DNA of 64,000 nucleotides, taken from contig JAVKTQ010000004.1 in NCBI GenBank assembly GCA_031460455.1, forward strand, positions 124,001 to 188,000. Reading direction: 5' to 3'. Both the position numbers and the translations under genes were made by a program. The stretch's first letter is position 1; each line of letters starts with the position of its first letter. Under the pieces are notes generated by a model. The model saw nothing but the letters and a program-made list of their open reading frames with translations. It was not told where the DNA came from and searched no databases. The DNA comes from Sporomusaceae bacterium (lineage in GTDB: Bacteria > Bacillota > Negativicutes > Sporomusales > UBA7701). This document shows positions 32,849-40,780 of the stretch, one piece after another.

Positions 32849-33243
32849 CGCCGACACTCCTAATAATATATAATTTCGTACATTATATATTATCAAGATA
32901 ATTATATATATTCCTGAAGATTGTGTCAATGTCGCCGTTCGGGTCATAATATACAGTTTGACTGTTTAAAACCGCTTTGCTTGTCAAGGCGGTTTTATAG
33001 TGCGAAAAATCGCATTATTACGAACCACATCGTGAACTATCAGTGTCATCAGGCAAAACTCCGGCAGGAAGATATCGCCATTTTTGCGTATATCTTCCCA
33101 GATGTACCATACCGCAGCTGTCGCCGGAGGAGGCCGGACCCCACAGGCACAGGCACAGACGCGGCTTAATTATGCCGCCGGGGAGGGCGATCGACAAAGC
33201 TACGCGATACTATCCAACACAACGTCTAGAGGAGTGAGCCGAT
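32849..33243. other. Divergent intergenic region between GntR operon and TRAP set 3
   Basis: About 395 bases. Left part holds the operator above. A hairpin AAAACCGC / GCGGTTTT lies near 32968-32997, and a small palindrome TGCGA aaaa TCGCA near 33001-33014 may be a regulator site for the rightward TRAP operon. No credible gene. Confidence 0.6.
32864..32896 (-). promoter_or_regulatory. GntR operator palindrome overlapping the operon promoter
   Basis: TAATATATAAT (32864-32874) and ATTATATATTA (32882-32892) form a perfect 11-bp inverted repeat with a 7-base centre. On the minus strand TTGATA (32891-32896), 18-bp spacer and TATATA (32867-32872) make a promoter that this palindrome covers. Confidence 0.72.
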
Positions 33244-33711
33244 TTGCCATTTATCAACAACCTCGTGACAAAGTTTGAGCAGTACAGTCTGGTTTTCCTG
33301 ATAACGGTTATGACTTTCCTGGGGTTGGCGCAGATTGTTAGCCGGTTCGTGATCCAGAGCCCGATACCCTGGACCGAGGCTCTGCTTACGTATATGTTCG
33401 TGTGGACGTGTTTCCTGGGGGCCAGCCTGGCGGTCGAACTGAACGCCCACTTCGGAGTGGAAATCTTCGTGGTGATGCTGCCCAAGCCGGTCCAGCGGGT
33501 CATGGAGATTGCGGTCTACCTCCTGATCATAACTTTTGCCGTGATAATGATCGTTAAGGGCATGATGTTCGTGGAAGGCAACGCCGACCAGGAGATGGCC
33601 GCGATGCCGTTCTCGATGATCTGGCCGTATCTGGCCATCCCGGTGAGCGGGTTGTTTATCGCCATCCACGCCCTGAATGCGATCTATTGCCTGGTCAGGG
33701 GGAGGAAATAG
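33244..33711 (+). CDS. dctQ: TRAP transporter small permease DctQ (set 3)
   Basis: 155 residues from TTG 33244, eight bases after AGGAG. Four membrane segments and the block SPIPWTEALLTYMFVWTCFLGASLAVELNAHFGVEIFV. First gene of the rightward operon dctQ-dctM-dctP, divergent from the GntR operon, so the same regulator may control both. Confidence 0.92.
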   Translation: MPFINNLVTKFEQYSLVFLITVMTFLGLAQIVSRFVIQSPIPWTEALLTYMFVWTCFLGASLAVELNAHFGVEIFVVMLPKPVQRVMEIAVYLLIITFAVIMIVKGMMFVEGNADQEMAAMPFSMIWPYLAIPVSGLFIAIHALNAIYCLVRGRK

Positions 33712-33712
33712 C

Positions 33713-34999
33713 ATGGCGACGACGATTTTCCTGTCTTTCTTTTTGCTGCTTTTCTGCAGGGTGCCGGTGTCGTTCAGCCTGGCGCTGTCGTCGGTACTGG
33801 CGCTTGTGCTCAACACAACCATGGATACGGCGGTGATCATCCAGCGGATGTATACGGCGGCCGAATCTTTTTCCCTGGTGGCAGTTCCTTTCTTTATCCT
33901 GGCGGGCGGCCTGATGGAGAATGGCGGCATCTCCCGCCGCCTGGTGAAGTTCGCGACCGCCCTGGTCGGCCATATCCGCGGCGGCCTGGCGATGGTGAGC
34001 GTGGTGGCTTCGATGTTCTTCGCCGGCGTGTCCGGCTCGACGGCCGCCGACACCGCGGCGGTGGGCAGCATCCTTATCCCGGCGATGGAGAAACGCAACT
34101 ACGGCAAGGATATGGCGACGAGCGTCGTGGCCTGCGCCGGCGCGATCGGCATCATTATCCCGCCCAGCATCCCGATGGTCATTCTCGGCGTGACGGCCGG
34201 CATCTCGATCGGCGGCCTGTTCCTGGGCGGCTTCATCCCCGGCATCCTCGTCGGTTTCGCCCTGATGCTCACAAGTTATATCTTCGCCAAGAAGCGCGAT
34301 CTGCCGGCGGAAATCCGTCCGACGGGCGGCGAGCTGTGGGTGAGCTTCAAGGATTCCATCCTGGCGATCATGACGGCGGTCATTATCCTCGGCGGCATCC
34401 TGTCGGGCGTCTTTACCGCCACCGAGGCGTCGGTGGTCGCCGCGGTGTACGCTTTCATCGTCGGGTTTTTCATCTATAAGGAGCTCAAGCTGTGCGACCT
34501 GCCACGCATCATCGCGCAGACGGGGGTGACAACCGGCGTCGTGGTGCTGTGTGTCGCCACAGCTTCGGCCTTCGGCTGGATACTGGCCGCCGAGCGCATT
34601 CCGGCGCTGCTGGCGGAGTTCGTGTTCTCGATCTCCACCAACCCGTTCGTGGTGCTGCTGCTGGTCAACGCGCTGATGCTGTTCATGGGGATGATCCTCG
34701 ATGTCGCCCCGATCATCATTATCCTTATCCCGATCGTCTTCCCGATCATCATGAAGCTGGGGATCGACCCCATCCACTTCGGGGTGATGACGATCGTCAA
34801 TATGGCGATCGGCCAGTGCACGCCGCCGGTCGGCGTGGCGCTGTTCGTGGCCACCGGCATCTCGAAGATATCGCTGGGGTCGATGCTGAACACCTATTAT
34901 CGCTTCATCGGCGCCATGATCCTGGTACTGGTTCTCATCACGCTTGTGCCCGACCTGATCACCTTCATCCCGAGGCTGGTCATGGGCGGCAAATTATAG
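33713..34999 (+). CDS. dctM: TRAP transporter large permease DctM (set 3)
   Basis: 428 residues from ATG 33713 behind GGGGGAGGA. Multi-spanning with PFFILAGGLMENGGISRRLV, GHIRGGLAMVSVVASMFFAGVSGSTAADTAAVGS, CAGAIGIIIPPSIPMVILG and AIGQCTPPVGVALFVATG. Starts two bases after the dctQ stop. Confidence 0.94.
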   Translation: MATTIFLSFFLLLFCRVPVSFSLALSSVLALVLNTTMDTAVIIQRMYTAAESFSLVAVPFFILAGGLMENGGISRRLVKFATALVGHIRGGLAMVSVVASMFFAGVSGSTAADTAAVGSILIPAMEKRNYGKDMATSVVACAGAIGIIIPPSIPMVILGVTAGISIGGLFLGGFIPGILVGFALMLTSYIFAKKRDLPAEIRPTGGELWVSFKDSILAIMTAVIILGGILSGVFTATEASVVAAVYAFIVGFFIYKELKLCDLPRIIAQTGVTTGVVVLCVATASAFGWILAAERIPALLAEFVFSISTNPFVVLLLVNALMLFMGMILDVAPIIIILIPIVFPIIMKLGIDPIHFGVMTIVNMAIGQCTPPVGVALFVATGISKISLGSMLNTYYRFIGAMILVLVLITLVPDLITFIPRLVMGGKL

Positions 35000-35093
35000 G
35001 GCCCGGTTGAAAACGGCCTACTGGCGGAGGTGGTAGGGAGAGAAGTGATTTCCTTATTTTTCTTTTATTAAAATATCTAGGAGGGAAAAAACA

Positions 35094-36107
35094 GTGAACA
35101 AGAAGTTTACGGTCATCCTGGCGATTGTCATCGCCCTGAGCCTGGTTTTGACGGCCTGCGGCGGCGGGCAGAAAGCCGCTGCGCCGGAGAAGAAGGCGGA
35201 AAAGCAGGTCCTGAAGCTGTCGTCCGTGCTGCCGGAAGCGCATCCCACCCACAAGTCGATGCTGTTCTTCGCCGAAAAGGTGAAGGAAAAAACCAAAGGC
35301 CAGATCGAAATCCAGGTGTTCCCCAGCAGCCAGCTGGGCGAACAGCGCGACGCCCTCGAGGGCATGAAGATGGGTACCCTCGATATGGGCCTGACTTCCT
35401 GCGGTCCTCTCGGCCAGTTCGTGCCGACGATCGACGTTCTCAACCTGCCGTTCATGTTTAAGAGCCCGGCTCATCAGTATAAGGTCCTCGACGGCAAGCC
35501 CGGCGAGCAGTTGATCGCCGATATCAACAAAGCCGGCTTCGTGTTCCTGTTCTGGGCCGATTCGGGTTCGCGCAGCGTCATCAATAACAAGCGCCCGATC
35601 AACACCCCCGACGACCTCAAGGGCGTGAAGATCCGCGTTATGAACAGCCAGCTGATGGTCAATACGCTGAACAACATGGGCGCGATCGCCACCCCGATGG
35701 GCCAGGGCGAAGTGTACAGCGCGCTGCAGCAGGGCGTTATCGACGGCTGGGAGAACAGCCCGACCACGCTCTATACTCTCAAATTGTACGAGGTTTCCAA
35801 GTATTTCTCCTGGACCCGCCATTTCAGCACCCCGGACGCCATCCTGATCAGCAAGAAGGTCTTCGACAAGCTGACTCCCGAGCAGCAGAAGATTTTCCTC
35901 GAAGTCGGCAAGGAGACGACCGCCAAGTCCCGCGAGCTGTGGACCGCGGACGAGAAGAAGGTTGTCGAGGAGCTTGTCAAGAAGGGCGTGCTCTTCAACG
36001 AGGTCAAGGACGTGCAGCCGTTCATCGAAAAGGTCAAGCCGGTGTGGAAGGCTTACACCGACAAGCACGGCACCGCGCTGGTCGACGCCATCCAGAACAC
36101 GAAATAG
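35094..36107 (+). CDS. dctP: TRAP transporter substrate-binding lipoprotein DctP (set 3)
   Basis: 337 residues from GTG 35094 behind AGGAGG. Lipobox LTACGGG. DctP blocks: LSSVLPEAHPTHKS, VKEKTKGQIEIQVFPSSQLGEQRDAL, LKGVKIRVMNSQLMVNTLNNMGAIATPMGQGEVYSALQQGVIDGWENSP. The ligand Arg region and the C-terminal helix are intact. Last gene of set 3 and followed by a terminator. Confidence 0.93.
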   Translation: MNKKFTVILAIVIALSLVLTACGGGQKAAAPEKKAEKQVLKLSSVLPEAHPTHKSMLFFAEKVKEKTKGQIEIQVFPSSQLGEQRDALEGMKMGTLDMGLTSCGPLGQFVPTIDVLNLPFMFKSPAHQYKVLDGKPGEQLIADINKAGFVFLFWADSGSRSVINNKRPINTPDDLKGVKIRVMNSQLMVNTLNNMGAIATPMGQGEVYSALQQGVIDGWENSPTTLYTLKLYEVSKYFSWTRHFSTPDAILISKKVFDKLTPEQQKIFLEVGKETTAKSRELWTADEKKVVEELVKKGVLFNEVKDVQPFIEKVKPVWKAYTDKHGTALVDAIQNTK

Positions 36108-36123
36108 ACACGGTATATACTGA

Positions 36124-36153
36124 GAGAACCGCCCTGGGGCGGTTCTCTTTTTT
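36124..36153 (+). terminator. Terminator of TRAP set 3
   Basis: GAGAACCGCCC tg GGGCGGTTCTC then TTTTTT. Confidence 0.92.
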
Positions 36154-36269
36154 GTTGGTGCGGGAACACTATGATGGGAATATCCTCCGCTTGCCGCCTT
36201 CTTGATTTTTTATAGATATAATAATATAATGTCTATGTATTCAATAGATGTTACTGCGAGGTGTTTGGT

Positions 36270-37034
36270 ATGAACGATGTTTCGGAGCTTTTCTGGCAGG
36301 CGTCGGCGGCGGAGGTGAAGCAGGGGTATCGCTACGACGAGGCTGGCGGCGTATATATTTGCCTCATCTGCGGCCGGACGTTCGCGGATGGCGAGGTTTT
36401 CGCCCACGGGGAGAGGCTGTACGAGGCGAGGAAGTATGTGGCGGTCCATATCGCCGCGAGCCACCGGTCGGTTTTCGATTTCCTCCTCGGCCTGGATAAG
36501 AAGCTGACCGGTCTGACCGAGCACCAGAAGGCGCTCCTGGAGCTTTTTTACGCCGGGAAAAGCGACGCCGCGGTGGCGAAGGAGCTGGGCGCAGGCAGCA
36601 TGTCGACGGTCCGCAACCACCGCTTCGCGCTCAGGGAGAGGCAGAAGCAGGCCAAGGTGTTTTTGGCGATTATGGAGCTTTTGGCCGAGCGGACGCCGAA
36701 AAAGACCAGCTTCATCGACCTGCCGCTGAACACGCGGAATGTCGACGAGCGGTTCGCGATCACGGCGGCGGAGAACGAGAAGATTCTCGCCGCCTGCCTC
36801 CCGGACGGCCCCGACGGCCCGTTGGCGCATTTCCCCGCCAAGGAGAAGAAGCGGCTGGCGGTTCTCAGGCATATCGTGAAGTATTTCGACCCGGCCGCGA
36901 CGTATGCCGAGCAGGAGGTCAACGCGGTGCTGAAGCGGTTTTACGGCGATTACGCGCTGCTGCGCCGGTACCTGGTGGATTACGGCTTTATGGACCGGAC
37001 GGTGGACGGCGGCAAGTACTGGCTCAGACCATAG
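36270..37034 (+). CDS. DUF2087 domain protein, putative transcriptional regulator
   Basis: 254 residues from ATG 36270 (GAGG eight bases upstream; an in-frame GTG at 36261 is too close). The N-terminus carries a CLICGRTF..EVFAHGERLYEARKYVAVHIAASH zinc-finger-like segment, the middle has a helix-turn-helix (GKSDAAVAKELGAGSMSTVRNHRFALRERQKQAK), and the last ~85 residues match DUF2087 (FPAKEKKRLAVLRHIVKYFDPAATYAEQEVNAVLKRFYGDYALLRRYLVDYGFMDRT..GKYWL). Such proteins are common in Firmicutes, usually next to a GIY-YIG gene as here. Target genes unknown. Confidence 0.85.
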   Translation: MNDVSELFWQASAAEVKQGYRYDEAGGVYICLICGRTFADGEVFAHGERLYEARKYVAVHIAASHRSVFDFLLGLDKKLTGLTEHQKALLELFYAGKSDAAVAKELGAGSMSTVRNHRFALRERQKQAKVFLAIMELLAERTPKKTSFIDLPLNTRNVDERFAITAAENEKILAACLPDGPDGPLAHFPAKEKKRLAVLRHIVKYFDPAATYAEQEVNAVLKRFYGDYALLRRYLVDYGFMDRTVDGGKYWLRP

Positions 37035-37052
37035 GACAAGGAGATGGATAAT

Positions 37053-37424
37053 ATGGACAGACGCAAGGAATTGAAACTGGCATATAAGGAGACGCCCCGC
37101 CCGATGGGGGTGTATGTTATCAGGAACAACGCCACCGGCAGGGTGCTGGTAGGCGCGAGCATGAATCTGCCGGCGGCCTTCAATTCCCAGAGCTTCCAGC
37201 TGAAGATGAAGGTTAACCGCTGCAAGGAGCTGCAGGAAGACTGGGACCGCTACGGGAACGACGCGTTCGCGTTCGAGGTGCTGGAGCAGATCGACGCGGC
37301 GAAGGTGCCGCAGGAGGAGTGGCGCAAGGCGGTGGCGGCGCTGGAGGACAAGTGGCTGGCGAAGCTGCAGCCGTATGAGGATAAAGGTTATAACGCGCGC
37401 CGCAAGGAAAAGGCGGCGCGGTGA
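37053..37424 (+). CDS. GIY-YIG nuclease-family protein
   Basis: 123 residues from ATG 37053, nine bases after AAGGAG; the ATG at 37044 directly abuts that site. The GIY-YIG core appears as PMGVYVIRNNATGRVLVGASMNL with later LQEDWDRYGNDAFAFEVLEQ and a C-terminal Glu/Lys segment. In this Firmicute subfamily the second motif is changed (VLVGAS), so nuclease activity is uncertain. It pairs with the DUF2087 gene 18 bases upstream. Confidence 0.8.
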   Translation: MDRRKELKLAYKETPRPMGVYVIRNNATGRVLVGASMNLPAAFNSQSFQLKMKVNRCKELQEDWDRYGNDAFAFEVLEQIDAAKVPQEEWRKAVAALEDKWLAKLQPYEDKGYNARRKEKAAR

Positions 37425-37439
37425 AAAGTAGGCGGCCCG

Positions 37440-37651
37440 GCTGCGGGGAACGCAGGCTATGCGCCGGAGCTGCGGCCGAACGCGCCGTACGGCTTGGGCC
37501 GACACAGCCGTACCGTCGCCAACTGTCGTCCATGACAGATGGCTCCTCGCCCGTCCGTCCATGGACGGGCGTACGTTCGTGTTACCGGCCTGCTGCGCCA
37601 ACGGCGCGTAACGGCCTCCGCAACGGCGCTTACGCCTGTGTTCCCCTCAGC
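37440..37651. repeat. 212-bp imperfect palindrome
   Basis: Outer arms GCTGCGGGGAACGCAGGC (37440-37457) and GCCTGTGTTCCCCTCAGC (37634-37651) pair with two mismatches. Next layers pair: TATGCGCCG..TGCGG..CCGAAC with GTTACGG..CCGCA..CGGCGCTTA, and GCGCCGT..GGCCG..ACAC with GTGT..CGGCC..ACGGCGC. The centre has smaller palindromes such as CCGTCCgtccatGGACGG. No credible gene lies here. Confidence 0.75.
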
Positions 37652-37671
37652 CTCCGGCGCAGAGAATAAGA

Positions 37672-37715
37672 AAAGGACCTGCCTTCCAGTATAGGGAGAG
37701 CAGGTCCTTTCGGTT
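37672..37715. terminator. Bidirectional terminator
   Basis: AAAGGACCTGC / GCAGGTCCTTT between the GIY-YIG gene and the convergent Fe-S subunit gene. Confidence 0.85.
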
Positions 37716-37752
37716 TTGCGGCAAGCAGCAGAGGGCGCTTATTGGCGGTCTG

Positions 37753-38097
37753 TTATTTTGGCACAAACAAGGCCATACGGGGTTTGTTTATCTCTTTCGC
37801 GAGGTCTTCGACGCGGCCGTGTTTCATGCAGGCCGACATGCAGGTCTGGACGCAGGCGGGTTTCATGCCTTTGGCGGTGCGGCCGGCGCACAGGATGCAC
37901 AGCTCGGTGGGGAACGGCAGGTAGGCGAGGTAGGCTTTGTCGTTCGGGAGCTGCTGGATCATCTCGGTGACGCGCATGCCGCCCATGCCGGCCGGCCAGT
38001 CGTATTCCTGGGCGCAGGCTATTTCGCAGGCGTGGCAGCCGGTGCAGTATTCGTAGTCGATCAGGAGGCCGTAGCCGGTGTTTTTTCTGGCCATCAC
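37753..38097 (-). CDS. 4Fe-4S ferredoxin-type subunit of molybdopterin oxidoreductase
   Basis: 114 residues. Cysteine sets CTGCHACEIAC near residues 18-28 and CILCAGR..KPACVQTCMSAC near 67-89 bind two 4Fe-4S clusters. It resembles short electron-transfer subunits of the DMSO-reductase superfamily. Its start overlaps the stop of the catalytic gene by ATGA. No membrane anchor gene follows, so electrons probably go to a soluble partner. Confidence 0.88.
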   Translation of the reverse strand: MMARKNTGYGLLIDYEYCTGCHACEIACAQEYDWPAGMGGMRVTEMIQQLPNDKAYLAYLPFPTELCILCAGRTAKGMKPACVQTCMSACMKHGRVEDLAKEINKPRMALFVPK

Positions 38098-40535
38098 GCT
38101 TCATCTCCTCTGACTTTGTAGACTTTGCAGAGCATGTGCTTGATCGGCGAGCCGAGGCCGTCCTGACCGACGGCGTTCATGGGGATGAGGGTGTTGATGT
38201 TGGAGCGGAAGGTGCCGCACAGGTCGGGGGCGGCGGTTTTCTCCTCCGGGAACCACCAGCCGTGAGCGGCCATTACCATCCATTCGGGGACTTCGAGGGT
38301 GACTTTGGCTTTGAGCTTGCATTTGCCCAGCCAGTTTTCGACCCACACCCATTCGCCGTTGCCGATGCCGAGTTCGCCGGCTTTTTTGGGGTGGATCTCG
38401 ACGACGGGATCGGGGTCGAGGGCCCTGAGCCAGGGGATGTTGCGGTGTTCGGAGATGAAGAAGGCGGCGGAGCGCCGGCCGGTGCAGAGGATGAGCGGGT
38501 ATTCGGCGGCGAGGTCAGGGCGGCTGACGGGGGTGAAGGGCGGCTCTTCGTAGTGGGCTACCGGCTCTAAGCCCCATTCTTCGCGGAGGGTGGAGTGGAG
38601 CTCGAATTTGCCGGAGGGGGTGCGGAAGCCGGGTTTCCCGTCGGCGCGCAGCAGGCCTTTTTCGTAGCGGCGGTAGGGGGCGCTGGGGTGGCCTTCGGGC
38701 GGGAAGGCCCAGCCTTTTTCCTGCAGCTGCTCGAAGGTCATGCCGGAGTTCAGCAGGATTTCGTCGAAAAGTTCGTGGACGGTGTTCCATTTGAATTCGG
38801 GGTCGAGACGCCGGGCGAGTTCGAAGTTGATCTCGACGTCGGATTTGCATTCGGCGACGTCGATGGCTTTGTTGATGGTCTGGAGCGGTATCCACCAGGA
38901 GCGGACGCCTTCTTTTTCGAGGAAGGAGGCCGCCGGCAGGATGATGTCGGCAAGCTGGGCGGTGGGGGTCATGAAGAGGTCGACGACGGCAACGAAGTCG
39001 AGCTTTTCGAGGGCCTTCTGCCATTTGCGGGGGTCCATGCCGATGCCGGACAGCGGGTTGGTGGTCTGGAGCCACATGCCTTTGACGGGGTAGGGGTCGC
39101 CGGTGAAGATCTGGTCGATGACGAGGTCGGTGTGGGCCCGCCAGATGAATTTGCCGAGGGGGCCGTATTTGTCGGCGCCGATGCGCTTTTTGTCCTGCTC
39201 GGCGGATTTGAGCTTGATGGCGCCTTTGGCGCCCGGCAGGGCGTAGGCGACGGCGTCGAAGGCGTAGCGGGAGATAACGTTGCCGCCGGGGATGTCGAGG
39301 TTGCCGGTTATGGCCCACAGGTCGGCGATGGCCTGGGTGGTGGGGGTGATGGCGGGGGTCATGTCGATGGGTTCGCCCCAGTGGATGGCGGCCGGCTTGC
39401 TGGTGGCGTAGAGGCGGGCGGCGGCGCGGATGTCGTCGGCGGGAACGAGGGTGATTTCGGCGACTTTGTCGAGGGGATATTCGGCGACTTTGCGGAGGAA
39501 GGTGTCCCATACGGTGGTGCAGACGACGGTTTGCCCGTCGGCGAGTGTTATCCGGTATTCGCCGGCGAGCGCCGGACGGACGCCGGCGGTTTTGTAGGCG
39601 ACGGCGGCGGTGTCCCAGACGGCCGGTTTGCCGGCGGCGGCGTCCCAGACGACGAAGTCGGCGGCGTTGCCGCCGCCGGGCAGGTCGCCGGCGCGGAGGA
39701 GCTTGCCGGTGTCGGCGCGGACGAGGTGGGGAGCGTTGGTCCAGTCGGCGACGAAGCGTTCGTCATAGAGTTTTTCGTTGACGATGACGTTGAGGAAACC
39801 CATGGCGAGGGCGCCGTCGGTGCCGGGCCTGAGCTGGAGCCATTTTTCGGCCCGGGAGGCGAAGAAGGTGAGCCGCGGGTCGATGCAGATGATTTTGGTG
39901 CCCTGCTTCATGAGGTCGGTGATCCAGTGGCCGAAGACGTTGTCGGGGCAGGTGGAGGGGATGTTGTAGCCCCAGACGACGATGCATTCGGGCCTGGTGT
40001 AGCGCGGGTCTTCGTAGCGCTCGGGGAACCACTGCGAGGCGTCGAGGATGCAGTAGTCGCCCTGGACGGTGGCTACGGCGGCGATACGCGGGCTGTAGCA
40101 GGCCAGGCCGCTGAGGGCGAACATGACGTTGGGGCTGCCGTAGGCGTAGGCGAGCATGCAGATCCAGGCGCCGATGTCGCGGCCGGTGCCCATTGAGAAG
40201 ATGACGCTTTCGGGGCCGTATTCGTCTCTGATCTTGACGAGTTTTTCCTCGACATAGGCGAAGGCTTCTTCCCAGGATATCTCCTGCCATTTGCCCTCGC
40301 CCCTCTCCCCCACCCTTTTGAGCGGGCGGGTGATGCGGTCGGGGTGGTAGACGTATTTGGTCATCGCCAGGCAGCGGGCGCATATCCGCCCCTGGTTCCA
40401 GGGGTGGTTGGGGTCGCCTTCGACTTTGACCAGTCTGCCGTCCTCGATGTGGGCGAGCACGCCGCAGCCGCCGTGGCAGCCGGGGCCGGCCGACCAGGCA
40501 GTGGTGGCGACGATTTGGCGTTCTTTTTTGGCCAT
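38094..40535 (-). CDS. Molybdopterin-dependent oxidoreductase, catalytic subunit (DMSO reductase superfamily)
   Basis: 813 residues. N-terminal Fe-S region GPGCHGGCGVLAHIEDG..RICARC (Cys20, Cys24, Cys51, Cys54), then molybdopterin domains with WEEAFAYVEEKLVKI, a candidate Mo-ligand Cys in ALSGLACYSPRIAAV (about 155), and the C-terminal MopB dinucleotide domain from about 690 (GRRSAAFFISEHRNIPWLRALDPDPVVEIHP). The usual first Cys of the CxxCxxxC cluster motif is Gly17. No Tat signal, so probably cytoplasmic. Substrate unknown; it sits with a small ferredoxin subunit only, as in several anaerobe-specific enzymes. Confidence 0.88.
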   Translation of the reverse strand: MAKKERQIVATTAWSAGPGCHGGCGVLAHIEDGRLVKVEGDPNHPWNQGRICARCLAMTKYVYHPDRITRPLKRVGERGEGKWQEISWEEAFAYVEEKLVKIRDEYGPESVIFSMGTGRDIGAWICMLAYAYGSPNVMFALSGLACYSPRIAAVATVQGDYCILDASQWFPERYEDPRYTRPECIVVWGYNIPSTCPDNVFGHWITDLMKQGTKIICIDPRLTFFASRAEKWLQLRPGTDGALAMGFLNVIVNEKLYDERFVADWTNAPHLVRADTGKLLRAGDLPGGGNAADFVVWDAAAGKPAVWDTAAVAYKTAGVRPALAGEYRITLADGQTVVCTTVWDTFLRKVAEYPLDKVAEITLVPADDIRAAARLYATSKPAAIHWGEPIDMTPAITPTTQAIADLWAITGNLDIPGGNVISRYAFDAVAYALPGAKGAIKLKSAEQDKKRIGADKYGPLGKFIWRAHTDLVIDQIFTGDPYPVKGMWLQTTNPLSGIGMDPRKWQKALEKLDFVAVVDLFMTPTAQLADIILPAASFLEKEGVRSWWIPLQTINKAIDVAECKSDVEINFELARRLDPEFKWNTVHELFDEILLNSGMTFEQLQEKGWAFPPEGHPSAPYRRYEKGLLRADGKPGFRTPSGKFELHSTLREEWGLEPVAHYEEPPFTPVSRPDLAAEYPLILCTGRRSAAFFISEHRNIPWLRALDPDPVVEIHPKKAGELGIGNGEWVWVENWLGKCKLKAKVTLEVPEWMVMAAHGWWFPEEKTAAPDLCGTFRSNINTLIPMNAVGQDGLGSPIKHMLCKVYKVRGDEA

Positions 40536-40780
40536 GGTATTTCATCTCCTCCCCTCAGGGACTGCGCCCCGAGCAACAAGCGTAACGATAATGGCTCTTA
40601 ACGGAATTTACTGTCATTCTAACGTCAATTGGTTAATTTGTCCAGTTCTGTTTTCAGGGGAAACACTTCCGTCCGCCCGTTCGCGCGGGAACAATGCGGG
40701 AACGCGCCGCTATTGACTTGCCGGGGCGGCATGTAATAAGTTTATAGGGAAGACAGCGTCGCAAGGGGGCGGTTTTGCAT

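Noticed and set aside
33001-33014. Start of a small RNA or operator for TRAP set 3
   Set aside because: The TGCGA/TCGCA palindrome is short and alone; not enough to call a regulatory feature by itself.
37425-37670. Small genes within the 37.4-37.7 kb gap
   Set aside because: Short frames there are Arg/Pro/Ala-rich, lack ribosome sites and lie inside the palindrome.
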